This document shows, in pieces, positions 44,273 through 52,708 of a stretch of DNA of 64,000 nt. The translations under genes were made by a program, and so were the position numbers. This DNA comes from Bacteriovorax sp037444575 (GTDB taxonomy: Bacteria > Bdellovibrionota > Bacteriovoracia > Bacteriovoracales > Bacteriovoracaceae). The notes beneath the pieces are model-generated. The model worked only from the letters and a program-made list of their open reading frames with translations. It ran no database searches and was not told where the DNA came from. Location: NCBI GenBank assembly GCA_037444575.1, contig JBBIME010000007.1, positions 1 through 64,000 on the forward strand, given 5' to 3'. How positions within the stretch are numbered: position 1 is the first letter of the stretch; the number at the start of each line of letters is the position of its first letter.

Positions 44273-46797
44273 TAAGCACTAATCCTTTCGTCATAAATTG
44301 CATTCTGGAATTCATTCACAAACACTTTCGCTTGCTCCATTCCTCCTAGAATTTCTCGAACCCCATTAAATCCCCCATGTTTTAGCATTTGTGGAATTTG
44401 AAAAAACTCTGGAGTGAAGGCCAAAGAGTTAAACTCTTCTGCCTTATAGACATCTAAGATATCAAGAATTAGTTGATTTTTATTTGCATTTTTTTCATTA
44501 AAGAAATTTGCATGAAATAGCTTCGCTTTATCAATTCGCTCATCTTTTCTAATATATTTTTGCTTAAAGATAAGATTTGAAAATACATCAAAGAGATCTA
44601 CATCCCTAACGCCATACTTTTGAAAGAAAATACTTTTAAGGGCCTCAAGGCTAAATTCCAGCTCTTTCAACGTTTCATCATTGAACTGGTTTCTTTTTGA
44701 AATATCCTTCCAAATAGTCGCTAAGGTTTTCATGTCAGGTATGTGCTTCAAGAATGATTCTGAAGCATAGAGGACATAATCATCAGCATCGACGGGTTTT
44801 CCTGCAATCGTAAGAGTTTCCGTTTCAGCGACAATACCTACTCTTCCCGAAAGAAAGTCTTCACTCATTCGATATTGGATTTCTCTTTTTTTATCTTCGT
44901 CTACTTCATCATAAATACCTTTAGAGTCGATATTCTTTTTTTCTTGTTCCTCTTGAGTGACTGGAACTGCTGATTGAGTTACAGCCTCCTCGGTCGCAGG
45001 AGCAGTCTCATCTACTACGATAACACCTTCATCGATAAAATTAGCAGCTTCATCATCCCACTCGGGATCGTTAAAGAGTTGAGTTGAATAGTTAGCATAT
45101 TCCAAAATATAAAAACCTAATTTCTCTCTCGATTTATCCATCGGCTCAAATGTTCGTGTCCCTCGCCCAATAATTTGTTTAAACTCAACCATTGATCCAA
45201 TATTTCTAAAAATAACTACATTCTTAATATTTTTTACATCGATTCCAGTAGTAAGCAATTTTGAAGTTGTTACAATCACTGGTTGAAACGAATCAAGATT
45301 TTGAAATTTTTCCAAGTCCTGATATTTTCCGTTATTATCTTTGTCGGCTCCTGTGATCCTAACAGCGTATTCACCTTCATAATCACTGAGTCCATATTTT
45401 ATTTTGTATTCAAGAAAAGCTTCTCGACAATACTTTGCCATATCTAAAGCATGACGCTGATCCAAGCAAAAGACGAGAGTCTTTCCAAGTGGGTCTGTTG
45501 AAAACAAATGTCTGAGAAGATGGTATGCAAAAGCCCTTGTACGTTGTGGGATAGAAAGTTTTCTCTCAAAGTCAGGAGTAAGATAATCCCTTACTTCTAA
45601 TTTTTTTCCACGGACATCTTCAATGCTTCCGCTTTCAGGACGATATCCGAGTGCATCGATGTTTGAAGTTACTCTTTTAATTACATATGGTGCTAAGTAG
45701 CCGTCTTCGATTCCATCTTTGAGTGAGTAGGTAACAACTGGAGCACCAAAGTGTGCATAGGTATCGTTTGATTCATCACGTTTTGGAGTTGCTGTTAGAC
45801 CTACTTGAATCGCTCCCTTGAAGTAATCAAGCAATCTAAACCAGCTACTAGCATCTTTACCATCTTGAGAGCGTCTAGCTCCTCGGTGAGCTTCATCAAT
45901 TACAATCAGATCAAAGTAATCAGCAGGGAATTCTTTGAATCGATCAGGGCGACCAATTTTTTTTGTATCATCTTCTTCATCAATGCCAACCAAGGTTTGA
46001 TAAATTCCAAAATATAAATCACGACCTAGTGGGAATACATCATCTTTAGGCCCTAAACGGTAACAGGCATCTTTATCCATTGCTCCATCGAAATCTGCAA
46101 ATGCTTGATCTGCTAAAAGATTTCTATCAACGATAAAAAGAATTTTTTTAACGTACTTAGCTTTCCAAAGTTTATAAACAAGCTGAATAGAAGTGAATGT
46201 CTTTCCTGTTCCTGTGGCCATTGTCACTAGAACTCGTTTGTTGCCATGGAGGATTGATTCGATAGCTTTATTGACTGCGGTCTCTTGGTAATAACGTGGT
46301 TTTCTTCTCTGCCCTATCGCTGACTCATCGTAATACTCATGAGTAAGTGAATTAATGACCTGATCTTTTTTCTCAAGACCGGAGTGCTCGATCCAAAGAT
46401 CAAAAAGTTCATCTGGTGTATGAAAACGATCAACTGTCTTTTGAGTATTTGCTTTTAAATCATAAAATTCAATTTGATGACCATTTGTAGAATAAGCAAA
46501 CCATAACCCAAGTTTTCTTGCGTACTCCTTGGCCTGTCGTTCACCTTCCAAATGTGAAAGTTCTTCTTTTTTCGCTTCGATAACTGCGATAACTTTTGAA
46601 GAACTGTATCGAAGAAGGTAATCAGCTGTTAAACTTTTTCCACGTTTTGCATCTTTGCCATCAAAATGGATACGCCCTTTCGTTATGACGTACTCCCATT
46701 CAACTTGCCATGGGTGCTCATACCAACCTGTTTTTTGCAAAATTGGTTCGATCAACTCTTTTCGTGTTTGAGCTTCGCTTCTCACTTGCGTCTCCAA
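44272..46797 (-). CDS. hsdR: Type I restriction enzyme HsdR
   Basis: The 841-residue protein has an N-terminal PD-(D/E)xK nuclease (D in TADYLLRY, then VIAVIEAKKEE), Walker A VTMATGTGKTFTSIQ (about residues 192-205), DEAH box IVIDEAHRGARRS, and helicase motif VI QIIGRGTRTF. It translocates DNA and cuts unmodified phage or plasmid DNA in complex with HsdM and HsdS. The start codon is TTG. It is the first gene of the seven-to-eight gene operon and divergent from the 46926 gene. Confidence 0.92.
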   Translation of the reverse strand: METQVRSEAQTRKELIEPILQKTGWYEHPWQVEWEYVITKGRIHFDGKDAKRGKSLTADYLLRYSSSKVIAVIEAKKEELSHLEGERQAKEYARKLGLWFAYSTNGHQIEFYDLKANTQKTVDRFHTPDELFDLWIEHSGLEKKDQVINSLTHEYYDESAIGQRRKPRYYQETAVNKAIESILHGNKRVLVTMATGTGKTFTSIQLVYKLWKAKYVKKILFIVDRNLLADQAFADFDGAMDKDACYRLGPKDDVFPLGRDLYFGIYQTLVGIDEEDDTKKIGRPDRFKEFPADYFDLIVIDEAHRGARRSQDGKDASSWFRLLDYFKGAIQVGLTATPKRDESNDTYAHFGAPVVTYSLKDGIEDGYLAPYVIKRVTSNIDALGYRPESGSIEDVRGKKLEVRDYLTPDFERKLSIPQRTRAFAYHLLRHLFSTDPLGKTLVFCLDQRHALDMAKYCREAFLEYKIKYGLSDYEGEYAVRITGADKDNNGKYQDLEKFQNLDSFQPVIVTTSKLLTTGIDVKNIKNVVIFRNIGSMVEFKQIIGRGTRTFEPMDKSREKLGFYILEYANYSTQLFNDPEWDDEAANFIDEGVIVVDETAPATEEAVTQSAVPVTQEEQEKKNIDSKGIYDEVDEDKKREIQYRMSEDFLSGRVGIVAETETLTIAGKPVDADDYVLYASESFLKHIPDMKTLATIWKDISKRNQFNDETLKELEFSLEALKSIFFQKYGVRDVDLFDVFSNLIFKQKYIRKDERIDKAKLFHANFFNEKNANKNQLILDILDVYKAEEFNSLAFTPEFFQIPQMLKHGGFNGVREILGGMEQAKVFVNEFQNAIYDERISA

Positions 46798-46925
46798 TAA
46801 ACTGTAATTTCAATAAATTATCTTTAAAAATATAGATTATGACAACAAAATATCCCCACCAAAAACTGAGTTTTTTTATCAAGAACCAAACGAATTTTAC
46901 CGATAACTCTTTAACGGGAGAATCT

Positions 46926-47825
46926 ATGAAAATCGGCAAACTTGAAAAGGTAGACCTTAGAGAGATTTGGAAAAATGAAGCAAGAGATTTCACCACTTGG
47001 CTTTATGAAAACATTAGTGGTCTAAGTGATGCGGTCAATCTCACTCTTCAAGCTCCAGAGAAAGAAAAACAAGTTGAAGGCTCAAGGTTTTGCATTGATA
47101 TATTAGCAGAGACCGACGAAGGCGAAGGCGTGATCATCGAAAATCAACTTGAGCAAACAGATCATAAACATCTTGGCCAAATCATAACCTATATAACCAA
47201 TATGGAATGCTCTCATGCAATCTGGATTGTAAAAGAGCCACGACAAGAGCATATCAATGCTATCAATTGGCTAAATGAAGTTAGTGATAAAAACTTTTAT
47301 CTTGTGAAACTTGAAGCATTTAAAATTGGTGATTCTGAACCAGCTCCATTTTTTAGCGTAATATGCTCACCAGAGGAAGACATTAAAGAATTAGGAAAAG
47401 ATAAAAAGGAAATATTAATTGAAAGAAAGGCCCGCAATCAACTTAAAGATAACGCCGACACAATTATTGTTCCTTCTCAAAAAGATGGTTTTGAAAAAGT
47501 CTTCATTGGTGAAAATCGCTGGTATGCTATTAGAATAAGCAAAAGCCGAATCCATCAGTTTAAATACATAGCTGCTTACCAAATATCGCCGTTAAGTGCA
47601 GTTACTCATATCGCAAAAATAAAAGAAATAAGACAGTATCAAGATAGTGACAAGTTTGAAATTCTCTTTGAGGCACCGGCCGAAAAAATTAAGCCAATAA
47701 AACTTGGAGAATCAAAGAACTCACCACAGGGCCCCGTATATTGTAAATATGATGACTTTAAGGATGCTTCATGTTTTGAGGATTTAATGGGAAAAGATAA
47801 AACTACAGCGAAAAAAGCCGCATAG
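46926..47825 (+). CDS. DUF4268-like PD-(D/E)xK protein
   Basis: The 299-residue protein starts at the ATG after GGGAGAATCT. Residues about 55-85 read FCIDILAETDEGEGVIIENQLEQTDHKHLGQIITYI, the D...ENQ arrangement of the nuclease-like domain family found next to restriction genes. The C-terminal part resembles DUF4268 (LREIWKNE..., FYLVKLEAFKIGDSEPAPFF). The third catalytic position is Gln instead of Lys, which makes catalysis uncertain. It lies divergent from hsdR. Confidence 0.65.
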   Translation: MKIGKLEKVDLREIWKNEARDFTTWLYENISGLSDAVNLTLQAPEKEKQVEGSRFCIDILAETDEGEGVIIENQLEQTDHKHLGQIITYITNMECSHAIWIVKEPRQEHINAINWLNEVSDKNFYLVKLEAFKIGDSEPAPFFSVICSPEEDIKELGKDKKEILIERKARNQLKDNADTIIVPSQKDGFEKVFIGENRWYAIRISKSRIHQFKYIAAYQISPLSAVTHIAKIKEIRQYQDSDKFEILFEAPAEKIKPIKLGESKNSPQGPVYCKYDDFKDASCFEDLMGKDKTTAKKAA

Positions 47826-47840
47826 AATTTGAGACTAGTT

Positions 47841-48488
47841 ATGCTTAAATACTTATCTTTATCTATATGTTTGATAACGACCTCTTGTTCTACAGAAACT
47901 GTCGTCAATGAACAAGAAATTAGAAATTCAGTTTATTCAAATTGGTCATGCACAAAAACTTCTTTAGGAATACAATATCCGAGTGAGCCATCATGTGTGA
48001 CTGAATATGGCTGTTTTAAGAGTAAAACTTGGTTTAATTATTGCCGGCAAGAAGTTGTAGACTACACCGATGCTCTGACAAGATGGAATTCATGTATAAG
48101 AGAAGAGCTAATCGAAAATGCAGAAAATATCAATCAAGCACTAGGTGAAAGAATTGAATGTATCAGCAATACACCTAACTGTGAAAAAACATGGACTGAT
48201 TTAAGAATAAAGCCTCCATACATTTATAATGAGTGCTCAAGTTTAGCAATTTCGCCTAAAAATGAGCTTGATTGTAAATATAAATTACAAGATGTCCCTT
48301 TATGCCTCAAACATTACGATAAAGAATATAATTCTTTGTCAGATTGCAAATCCCAGATTAAATCATTTCAAGATCAATTAAAAAATTGGCTACAGAAATC
48401 TGTTATTCAAAAACAAGAGTCAACCAAAGACCAGATTGATTATGTTGTGAGTGAATTCAACAGACGAGCAAATACTCCGTGTAAGTAA
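47841..48488 (+). CDS. Cys-rich lipoprotein of unknown function
   Basis: This protein of about 215 residues starts at an ATG rather than the in-frame TTG upstream, since the signal MLKYLSLSICLITTSC then begins cleanly. TTSC is the lipobox. The mature part has about 14 cysteines and a coiled-coil-like tail. No family is recognised. It lies between the DUF4268-like gene and the HNH gene on the same strand. Confidence 0.55.
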   Translation: MLKYLSLSICLITTSCSTETVVNEQEIRNSVYSNWSCTKTSLGIQYPSEPSCVTEYGCFKSKTWFNYCRQEVVDYTDALTRWNSCIREELIENAENINQALGERIECISNTPNCEKTWTDLRIKPPYIYNECSSLAISPKNELDCKYKLQDVPLCLKHYDKEYNSLSDCKSQIKSFQDQLKNWLQKSVIQKQESTKDQIDYVVSEFNRRANTPCK

Positions 48489-48509
48489 CAATTTCCTAAG
48501 GAGAATTTT

Positions 48510-49496
48510 TTGGAAACTTATTGTTACAAATGCAACACTGCTCTTTCTGATAAAAATATGTCCAACGAGCATATTTTACCTAAGTCAATTGGTGGCAGAA
48601 TTACCTCTTATCAACTACTATGCAAAACATGCAACAACTTACTTGGCCACAAAATCGACAACCTAATTTCTGTTCATTTAGCTGAATTTTTCAGTTTGTT
48701 ATCAATTAAAAACTCAAATGGCGAGTACACTAAAACAAAGATAAAACTAGACAATGGAAAGTCGATTGAACTTGATCCGAGCATAGGAATTGTTGAAGAT
48801 AAACCACACGAAAACTTTCAAACTGATGGGAATAAATTCTCTCTGGCGATTATTTCCAAGAGTAAAAAACAAATGATTCAGTATTTCAATAAATATAAAA
48901 ATCCCAAATATAGCAACTTGCAGATAAATGAAGTTGAATACATTGAAACACATAAATATGACCTATTAAAAGATCGAAAATCGCTCGTTACAATTCCTAA
49001 GGGTAATTTAATCCCTGCAATTTCAAAGATAGCAATTGGATACTATCTTTTTAACGGTGGAAGCATTTCAAAAATAAAACATTTAATTGATAATTTAGAC
49101 AAAAAAAATAATTATACTGGAGTGTTTTTTTATTATCCCGTCCCAAAACCCAAACATAGCAAAAAATATTTTTATAACATTATTCATCTGATAAGTGATC
49201 CAAGCGAATCTATCGAGTACATCTATATTGAAATATTTGGTACATGTAAATATATGATTATTATTGACCCGAACTATCAAGGCCCTTTTCAAAAGAAATC
49301 ATATATCGTTGATCCTATTAGTAATAAAGAGATCTCATTCGAATTCAGCTTAAAATTAACAAATAAGATGTTTAATCGTTTATTTTCTCTGCACGATAAA
49401 TATGAAAAACGTTTCGAAAGCCATTATCATAAAAAAAGAGAGCAAGCTTGGAACATTTTTGACAAATGTACTAGAGATAAAAAAATACTCACATAA
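48510..49496 (+). CDS. HNH_5-type endonuclease-like protein
   Basis: The 328-residue protein starts with TTG behind a strong AAGGAG. A zinc-bound HNH_5 motif is at residues about 5-43: CYKCN, then MSNEHILPKSIGGRITSY, then CKTCNN. The remainder is unrecognised and rich in Lys, Ile and Asn. It is the second protein of this motif family in the element, the other being encoded at 18223-20058, with different C-terminal parts. Probably a defence or homing-type nuclease. Confidence 0.65.
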   Translation: METYCYKCNTALSDKNMSNEHILPKSIGGRITSYQLLCKTCNNLLGHKIDNLISVHLAEFFSLLSIKNSNGEYTKTKIKLDNGKSIELDPSIGIVEDKPHENFQTDGNKFSLAIISKSKKQMIQYFNKYKNPKYSNLQINEVEYIETHKYDLLKDRKSLVTIPKGNLIPAISKIAIGYYLFNGGSISKIKHLIDNLDKKNNYTGVFFYYPVPKPKHSKKYFYNIIHLISDPSESIEYIYIEIFGTCKYMIIIDPNYQGPFQKKSYIVDPISNKEISFEFSLKLTNKMFNRLFSLHDKYEKRFESHYHKKREQAWNIFDKCTRDKKILT

Positions 49497-49569
49497 TTAA
49501 CGTGTAAAATTTAATTGGAATATTGAAAGTAAAATTATGATTCTTAAGTTCCTAAATTTTTTTGTGTTT

Positions 49570-50412
49570 TTAATTTTCTGTGCTTCTGCTAAGCCAGTTA
49601 AAAAATGAAGCTGCAACAATACTTAAAACAATTGCCCCTAGCATTGCCTCTATCGCCGCTAAAAATCTAGTTAATCTAGAAATCGGAGTTATATCTCCAT
49701 AACCAACAGTTAGGCTTGTAATGGCACTAAAATATAAAGCTCGAGAGAAGGAAAGGTCTTTTGTCTGAATGCGATATTCATCAAACAGATGTTTTATATC
49801 CTTTTCTTCATTTTGCCCGTTAAAAACAAGAGGTCTTTCAGTTATTGGTTTCGTTTTCAAACTAGCTTTAATTTTAGAGTTATAGCAAAGGATATACATC
49901 ATTAATGCTGAGTTTTGGTTGCAACCTTCATCATTCATAAAGTCATTACTTGGATCTGATTTAAGGTTCAATGTATTTGGAGTATCGTCAAAGTATACTA
50001 TTTCGGCTTTTTCAAACAAGGTTCCATATTCAGCCGTATTAATAACATTATACTTAAACATTAAGTTTAAATTTATTTTAGTAGCTGCTACGCTTTCTAC
50101 TTGAATTTGAAAAATATTAAGTTTTATTTTTCTTCCATCAATGTCCTTATTTTCATTCTTTAAACTTTCTAAATTTACAACACATGAATTACCTTTAAGC
50201 TTATATGTATTATTGAAAGCTAGTTTTTTACATAATATTTTCAAAACCTCTGCTGTTTGTATCGAATAATCTTCATCTTTTACTAAATTATAATTAAATC
50301 CATCATTTAATAGATAATATGTAAGACCAAAGCTAAATTGAATAAAAATAAGCAACACGATCCACGATAATGGATTTGCAATTAATCTTTTCTTATTTTT
50401 TTTGTGAGACAT
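49570..50412 (-). CDS. Two-transmembrane K+ channel protein
   Basis: The 280-residue protein has transmembrane helix 1 at about 15-35 (LSWIVLLIFIQFSFGLTYYLL), a large extracytoplasmic domain of about 170 residues with four or more cysteines, a pore helix, selectivity filter TSLTVGYGDITP (about residues 238-247), and transmembrane helix 2 at about 253-275. It belongs to the Ion_trans_2 family. The big insertion between helix 1 and the filter is unusual. It is inside the element, convergent with the HNH gene. Confidence 0.75.
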   Translation of the reverse strand: MSHKKNKKRLIANPLSWIVLLIFIQFSFGLTYYLLNDGFNYNLVKDEDYSIQTAEVLKILCKKLAFNNTYKLKGNSCVVNLESLKNENKDIDGRKIKLNIFQIQVESVAATKINLNLMFKYNVINTAEYGTLFEKAEIVYFDDTPNTLNLKSDPSNDFMNDEGCNQNSALMMYILCYNSKIKASLKTKPITERPLVFNGQNEEKDIKHLFDEYRIQTKDLSFSRALYFSAITSLTVGYGDITPISRLTRFLAAIEAMLGAIVLSIVAASFFNWLSRSTEN

Positions 50413-50558
50413 AACTATTCCTATCTGACTTTAATCATAAAGTATCAATTAAAAATGTCTATTAGAAAATAAATAAAAAAGAGAGTTGATCTAGCTGGAA
50501 TATACCTTGAAGAAATAAAAATCTCCAAGGCACATAATTTCCTGTTCGCTATACAGTT

Positions 50559-51605
50559 TTACAAAAAAGACAATCTATCAGTTATCCCCTGAATATTTAT
50601 CCCCGACTTCCTAATGTAAATTTGCATCGTTTTTAAATCTTTCCATCCCCCCATCGACATTATTTTGATTGGCTCAATCCCCTTTGAAAGCATGATCGTA
50701 GCCCATGAAGCTCTGAGGTCATGAAAGCGAATTAAGGGGAGATTTAAGGCCTTTAAAAAGTCTTTTAGTGGTTTGGCTTGAGTTCCTGTTTCCCAATCCC
50801 TAATTCGAGGTAATACAAATTCATCACTATTTTTTTCTTTTAACTCAATCAAAATTGGAAGAAGGCTCGGAGCGATTTCTACAACACGATCATCACCAGA
50901 CTTAGTTTCCTTGAAACCATTTATCTTATTCCAAGAATGAGTGATGTAGATAATTCTCTTTTTTAAATCAACACTGTCCCATTTTAAGGCGTAAAGTTCC
51001 CCGTTTCTTAGTCCCGTATAGCATGCCAAGGCCCATACATAAAACCATTCATGATTTTCTTCTCTCGCTCTACTTAAAAGTATCCTAATCTCATCTTCCG
51101 TAAGCATCTTTTTTATTTTTTCGTTCTTTTTAAATTTAAGTTTTGGACATGGATCTCTTGGAATTATGTTTTGTTCTACCGCATACCTAAAAACTGCTCT
51201 TAGAATCTTAAGCATGCTTTTTCGATGGGCTTCAGAAAATTTACCCAAGTCTTCTTGAATAAAATCTCTTATCTCTCCTGTCGAAAATTCATTGATCCTT
51301 TTTTTACTCCAAATGGGAAAAGTATTGGCTTCAATACATTGCTTGTAATTTTTAACAGTGTTCTTAGCATTACCGCAATTGGCATAGTATTCCAAAAATC
51401 GAGCTACTATCTCCGGCCATAAAGGAAATAGATTCTCATTAAATTTTTCGCTCAATTTAATTATGAGGTCTTTGTAAATTTTTTCAGCTTCAGCCTTAGT
51501 TTTAATTCCTTGTCTCCTAATACTTTTTGAAGCTCTACTTACTGGATGTCTTCGGTGGTAAGTAACAGCATATGAGTTTGTCTTCTCATCAAATTTAATT
51601 CCCAT
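50559..51605 (-). CDS. Tyrosine recombinase (integrase 2)
   Basis: In this 348-residue protein, catalytic Arg is in CYTGLRNGELYALKW (about residue 200), HxxR in IRFHDLRASWATIML (about 291), and Tyr in IYIRKSG (about 328). An AP2-like arm-binding N-terminus (DEKTNSYAVTYHRRHP) precedes an SAM-like core-binding domain. It shares the GWKDLKT and surrounding blocks with integrase 1, so the two are paralogues. Its position next to the tmRNA att site makes it the likely enzyme that placed the element there. Confidence 0.9.
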   Translation of the reverse strand: MGIKFDEKTNSYAVTYHRRHPVSRASKSIRRQGIKTKAEAEKIYKDLIIKLSEKFNENLFPLWPEIVARFLEYYANCGNAKNTVKNYKQCIEANTFPIWSKKRINEFSTGEIRDFIQEDLGKFSEAHRKSMLKILRAVFRYAVEQNIIPRDPCPKLKFKKNEKIKKMLTEDEIRILLSRAREENHEWFYVWALACYTGLRNGELYALKWDSVDLKKRIIYITHSWNKINGFKETKSGDDRVVEIAPSLLPILIELKEKNSDEFVLPRIRDWETGTQAKPLKDFLKALNLPLIRFHDLRASWATIMLSKGIEPIKIMSMGGWKDLKTMQIYIRKSGINIQGITDRLSFL

Positions 51606-51617
51606 AACCTTCTCCCA

Positions 51618-51977
51618 TTACCCTAAGAAGGTATTTAAAAATGCTTTAACAGCCTTTAGTTTTGTTGAATCGAGCCTCTTAATCATTTCTATGCACTCGC
51701 CTCTCATGTTCTCAGGAAGAACAATATCGCCTCTAAGCATTCGCTCAAATTCTTGTAGCGAATATCCATAAGCGTCTAAGAATTTTTGAAGAGTTTCTTT
51801 ATCGAGATCTCGACGCCCGTGCTCAGTGTGACTAACTGTTGAGTCAGACGTTCCCATAATTTTCCCTGCGGCCCGAACTGATAGGTTTCGCGACTCACGT
51901 AGGTATTTAAGAAGCTTTCCTTCTTTGCTTTCAATTTTCAGATCACATCTTCTAGATTTCTTTTTTTGATGTTGCAT
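51618..51977 (-). CDS. XRE-family HTH regulator
   Basis: This protein of about 119 residues begins at MQHQKKKSRRC behind AAGGAGTGGTT; a longer frame is open upstream without a ribosome site. The helix-turn-helix is EGKLLKYLRESRNLSVRAAGKIMGTSDSTVSHTEHGRRDLDKETLQKFLDAYGYSLQEF (about residues 20-78). It precedes integrase 2 by 12 bases, so it probably controls or assists that recombinase. Confidence 0.75.
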   Translation of the reverse strand: MQHQKKKSRRCDLKIESKEGKLLKYLRESRNLSVRAAGKIMGTSDSTVSHTEHGRRDLDKETLQKFLDAYGYSLQEFERMLRGDIVLPENMRGECIEMIKRLDSTKLKAVKAFLNTFLG

Positions 51978-52016
51978 AACCACTCCTTGTATTTGGTTGT
52001 GAATAAAAAATTTCAT

Positions 52017-52272
52017 TCAAAACGCTACTCAGAGTAGTTCTACAATTTCAGAAACTTGGGTTTGCTTTTTAGCATTTTTTTGGATTTTTACTACACAGCT
52101 TAGTCCATCAAAAATGCTCGTAGCCAAAGAATTGGCTACAAATAGCCACATCGAGACAGTTTTAAACAGTTTCAGACAGGCTTGTTTTCAAAAACAAAAC
52201 GCAAGTTACCGTAATGAAGTAGTTGATTTCAAAAATGTTTAAGGAAGAGAGGTGTCCACCACCGGAATCCGA
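52017..52272. other. Element right end with integrase-arm-like sites
   Basis: This non-coding stretch runs between the XRE gene and tmRNA. It contains TAGCCA (52121), inverted TGGCTA (52133), TAGCCA (52143), shared with the pair near the left end, and CTACTCAGAGTAG (52025) and CTACACAGCTTAG (52091), which resemble motifs after integrase 1. It looks like the attR arm region. Confidence 0.5.
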
Positions 52273-52278
52273 TGGTGG
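52256..52278 (-). promoter_or_regulatory. Strong hairpin overlapping the tmRNA 3' end
   Basis: CCACCACCGG (52256-52265), loop AAT, CCGATGGTGG (52269-52278) form a 10-bp stem with one wobble. Its one arm includes the tmRNA CCA end, the other is element sequence. It could act as a processing or termination structure for tmRNA contributed by the element. No T-run follows. Confidence 0.4.
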
Positions 52279-52283
52279 AGGTG
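52273..52283. mobile_element. Candidate attR core in the tmRNA 3' end
   Basis: TGGTGGAGGTG, identical to 14930-14940, is the terminal part of the tmRNA acceptor and thus the element insertion site. Restoring the tmRNA end is the normal outcome of site-specific insertion there. Confidence 0.55.
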
Positions 52284-52644
52284 GTGGGAATCGAACCCAC
52301 GTCCAAAGAATCATCTGTAAAGCGGACTACGTGTGTAGCTTTGAATTATCGTCTCAAAGCGAAGACTAGAAGATTCGGTAAACCTACAAGCTCGGTGATT
52401 TTAAAGTGTCACTCCCGACTACTCACTTGCCTCGTTAAGGTGAGACAACCTTGTTGTCACGCTTGTTTTTATCGGCCGTAACCACCTCAACACCTAGGCT
52501 TAAATTAATTAAGCAGCTAGAGCGTATGCGTAATCGTTAGATTCAGCATTTAAATTTTGATCGACTTTTTACCAGGACCATGCCGATCAACCTGGACACG
52601 CCCACTAAACGTCAGTACTCCCTGTCGAAACCGGTGCACCCCCA
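52273..52644 (-). ncRNA. ssrA: Transfer-messenger RNA (tmRNA)
   Basis: This is a one-piece tmRNA. The 5' end GGGGGTG (from 52644) pairs with CACCTCC just before the ACCA 3' end, followed by GCACCGGTTTCGACAGGG. The T-arm GTGGGTTCGATTCCCAC precedes the acceptor. The mRNA-like part encodes ...AESNDYAYALAA followed by TAA. With resume at GAT after AAAGTC the tag is DQNLNAESNDYAYALAA. Resume position is inferred by comparison with the Escherichia coli pattern. The CCA end is encoded. The 3' end is the insertion site of the conjugative element. Confidence 0.92.
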
Positions 52645-52708
52645 TTTAGAGATAAGTCACTATAGCAGGTTTTAGAATAGAAATCTATGAGTGTTTATTA
52701 CTCGGGAT

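Larger units (their letters stand above)
14930..52283. mobile_element. Integrative and conjugative element inserted at the tmRNA gene
   Basis: The element is about 37.3 kb and is bounded by an 11-bp repeat of the tmRNA 3' end. It contains two tyrosine integrases, an excisionase-like gene, Ssb, a full conjugative type IV secretion operon with coupling protein, a putative relaxase with an oriT-like region, a regulator with an operator array, and cargo (AbiE, HNH proteins, type I restriction, DUF3800, DUF4268-like nuclease, K+ channel). The presence of two integrases suggests a composite origin. Confidence 0.65.

Noticed and set aside
46839..46925. Upstream extension of the DUF4268-like gene
   Set aside because: The extension has no ribosome site and lies in the divergent promoter region. 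ATG 46926 has GGGAGAA ahead of it.
52272..52481. Plus-strand ORF beginning MVEVVGIEPTSK
   Set aside because: It is the antisense of the tmRNA 3' part. Such ORFs are a classic artefact of tRNA/tmRNA genes.
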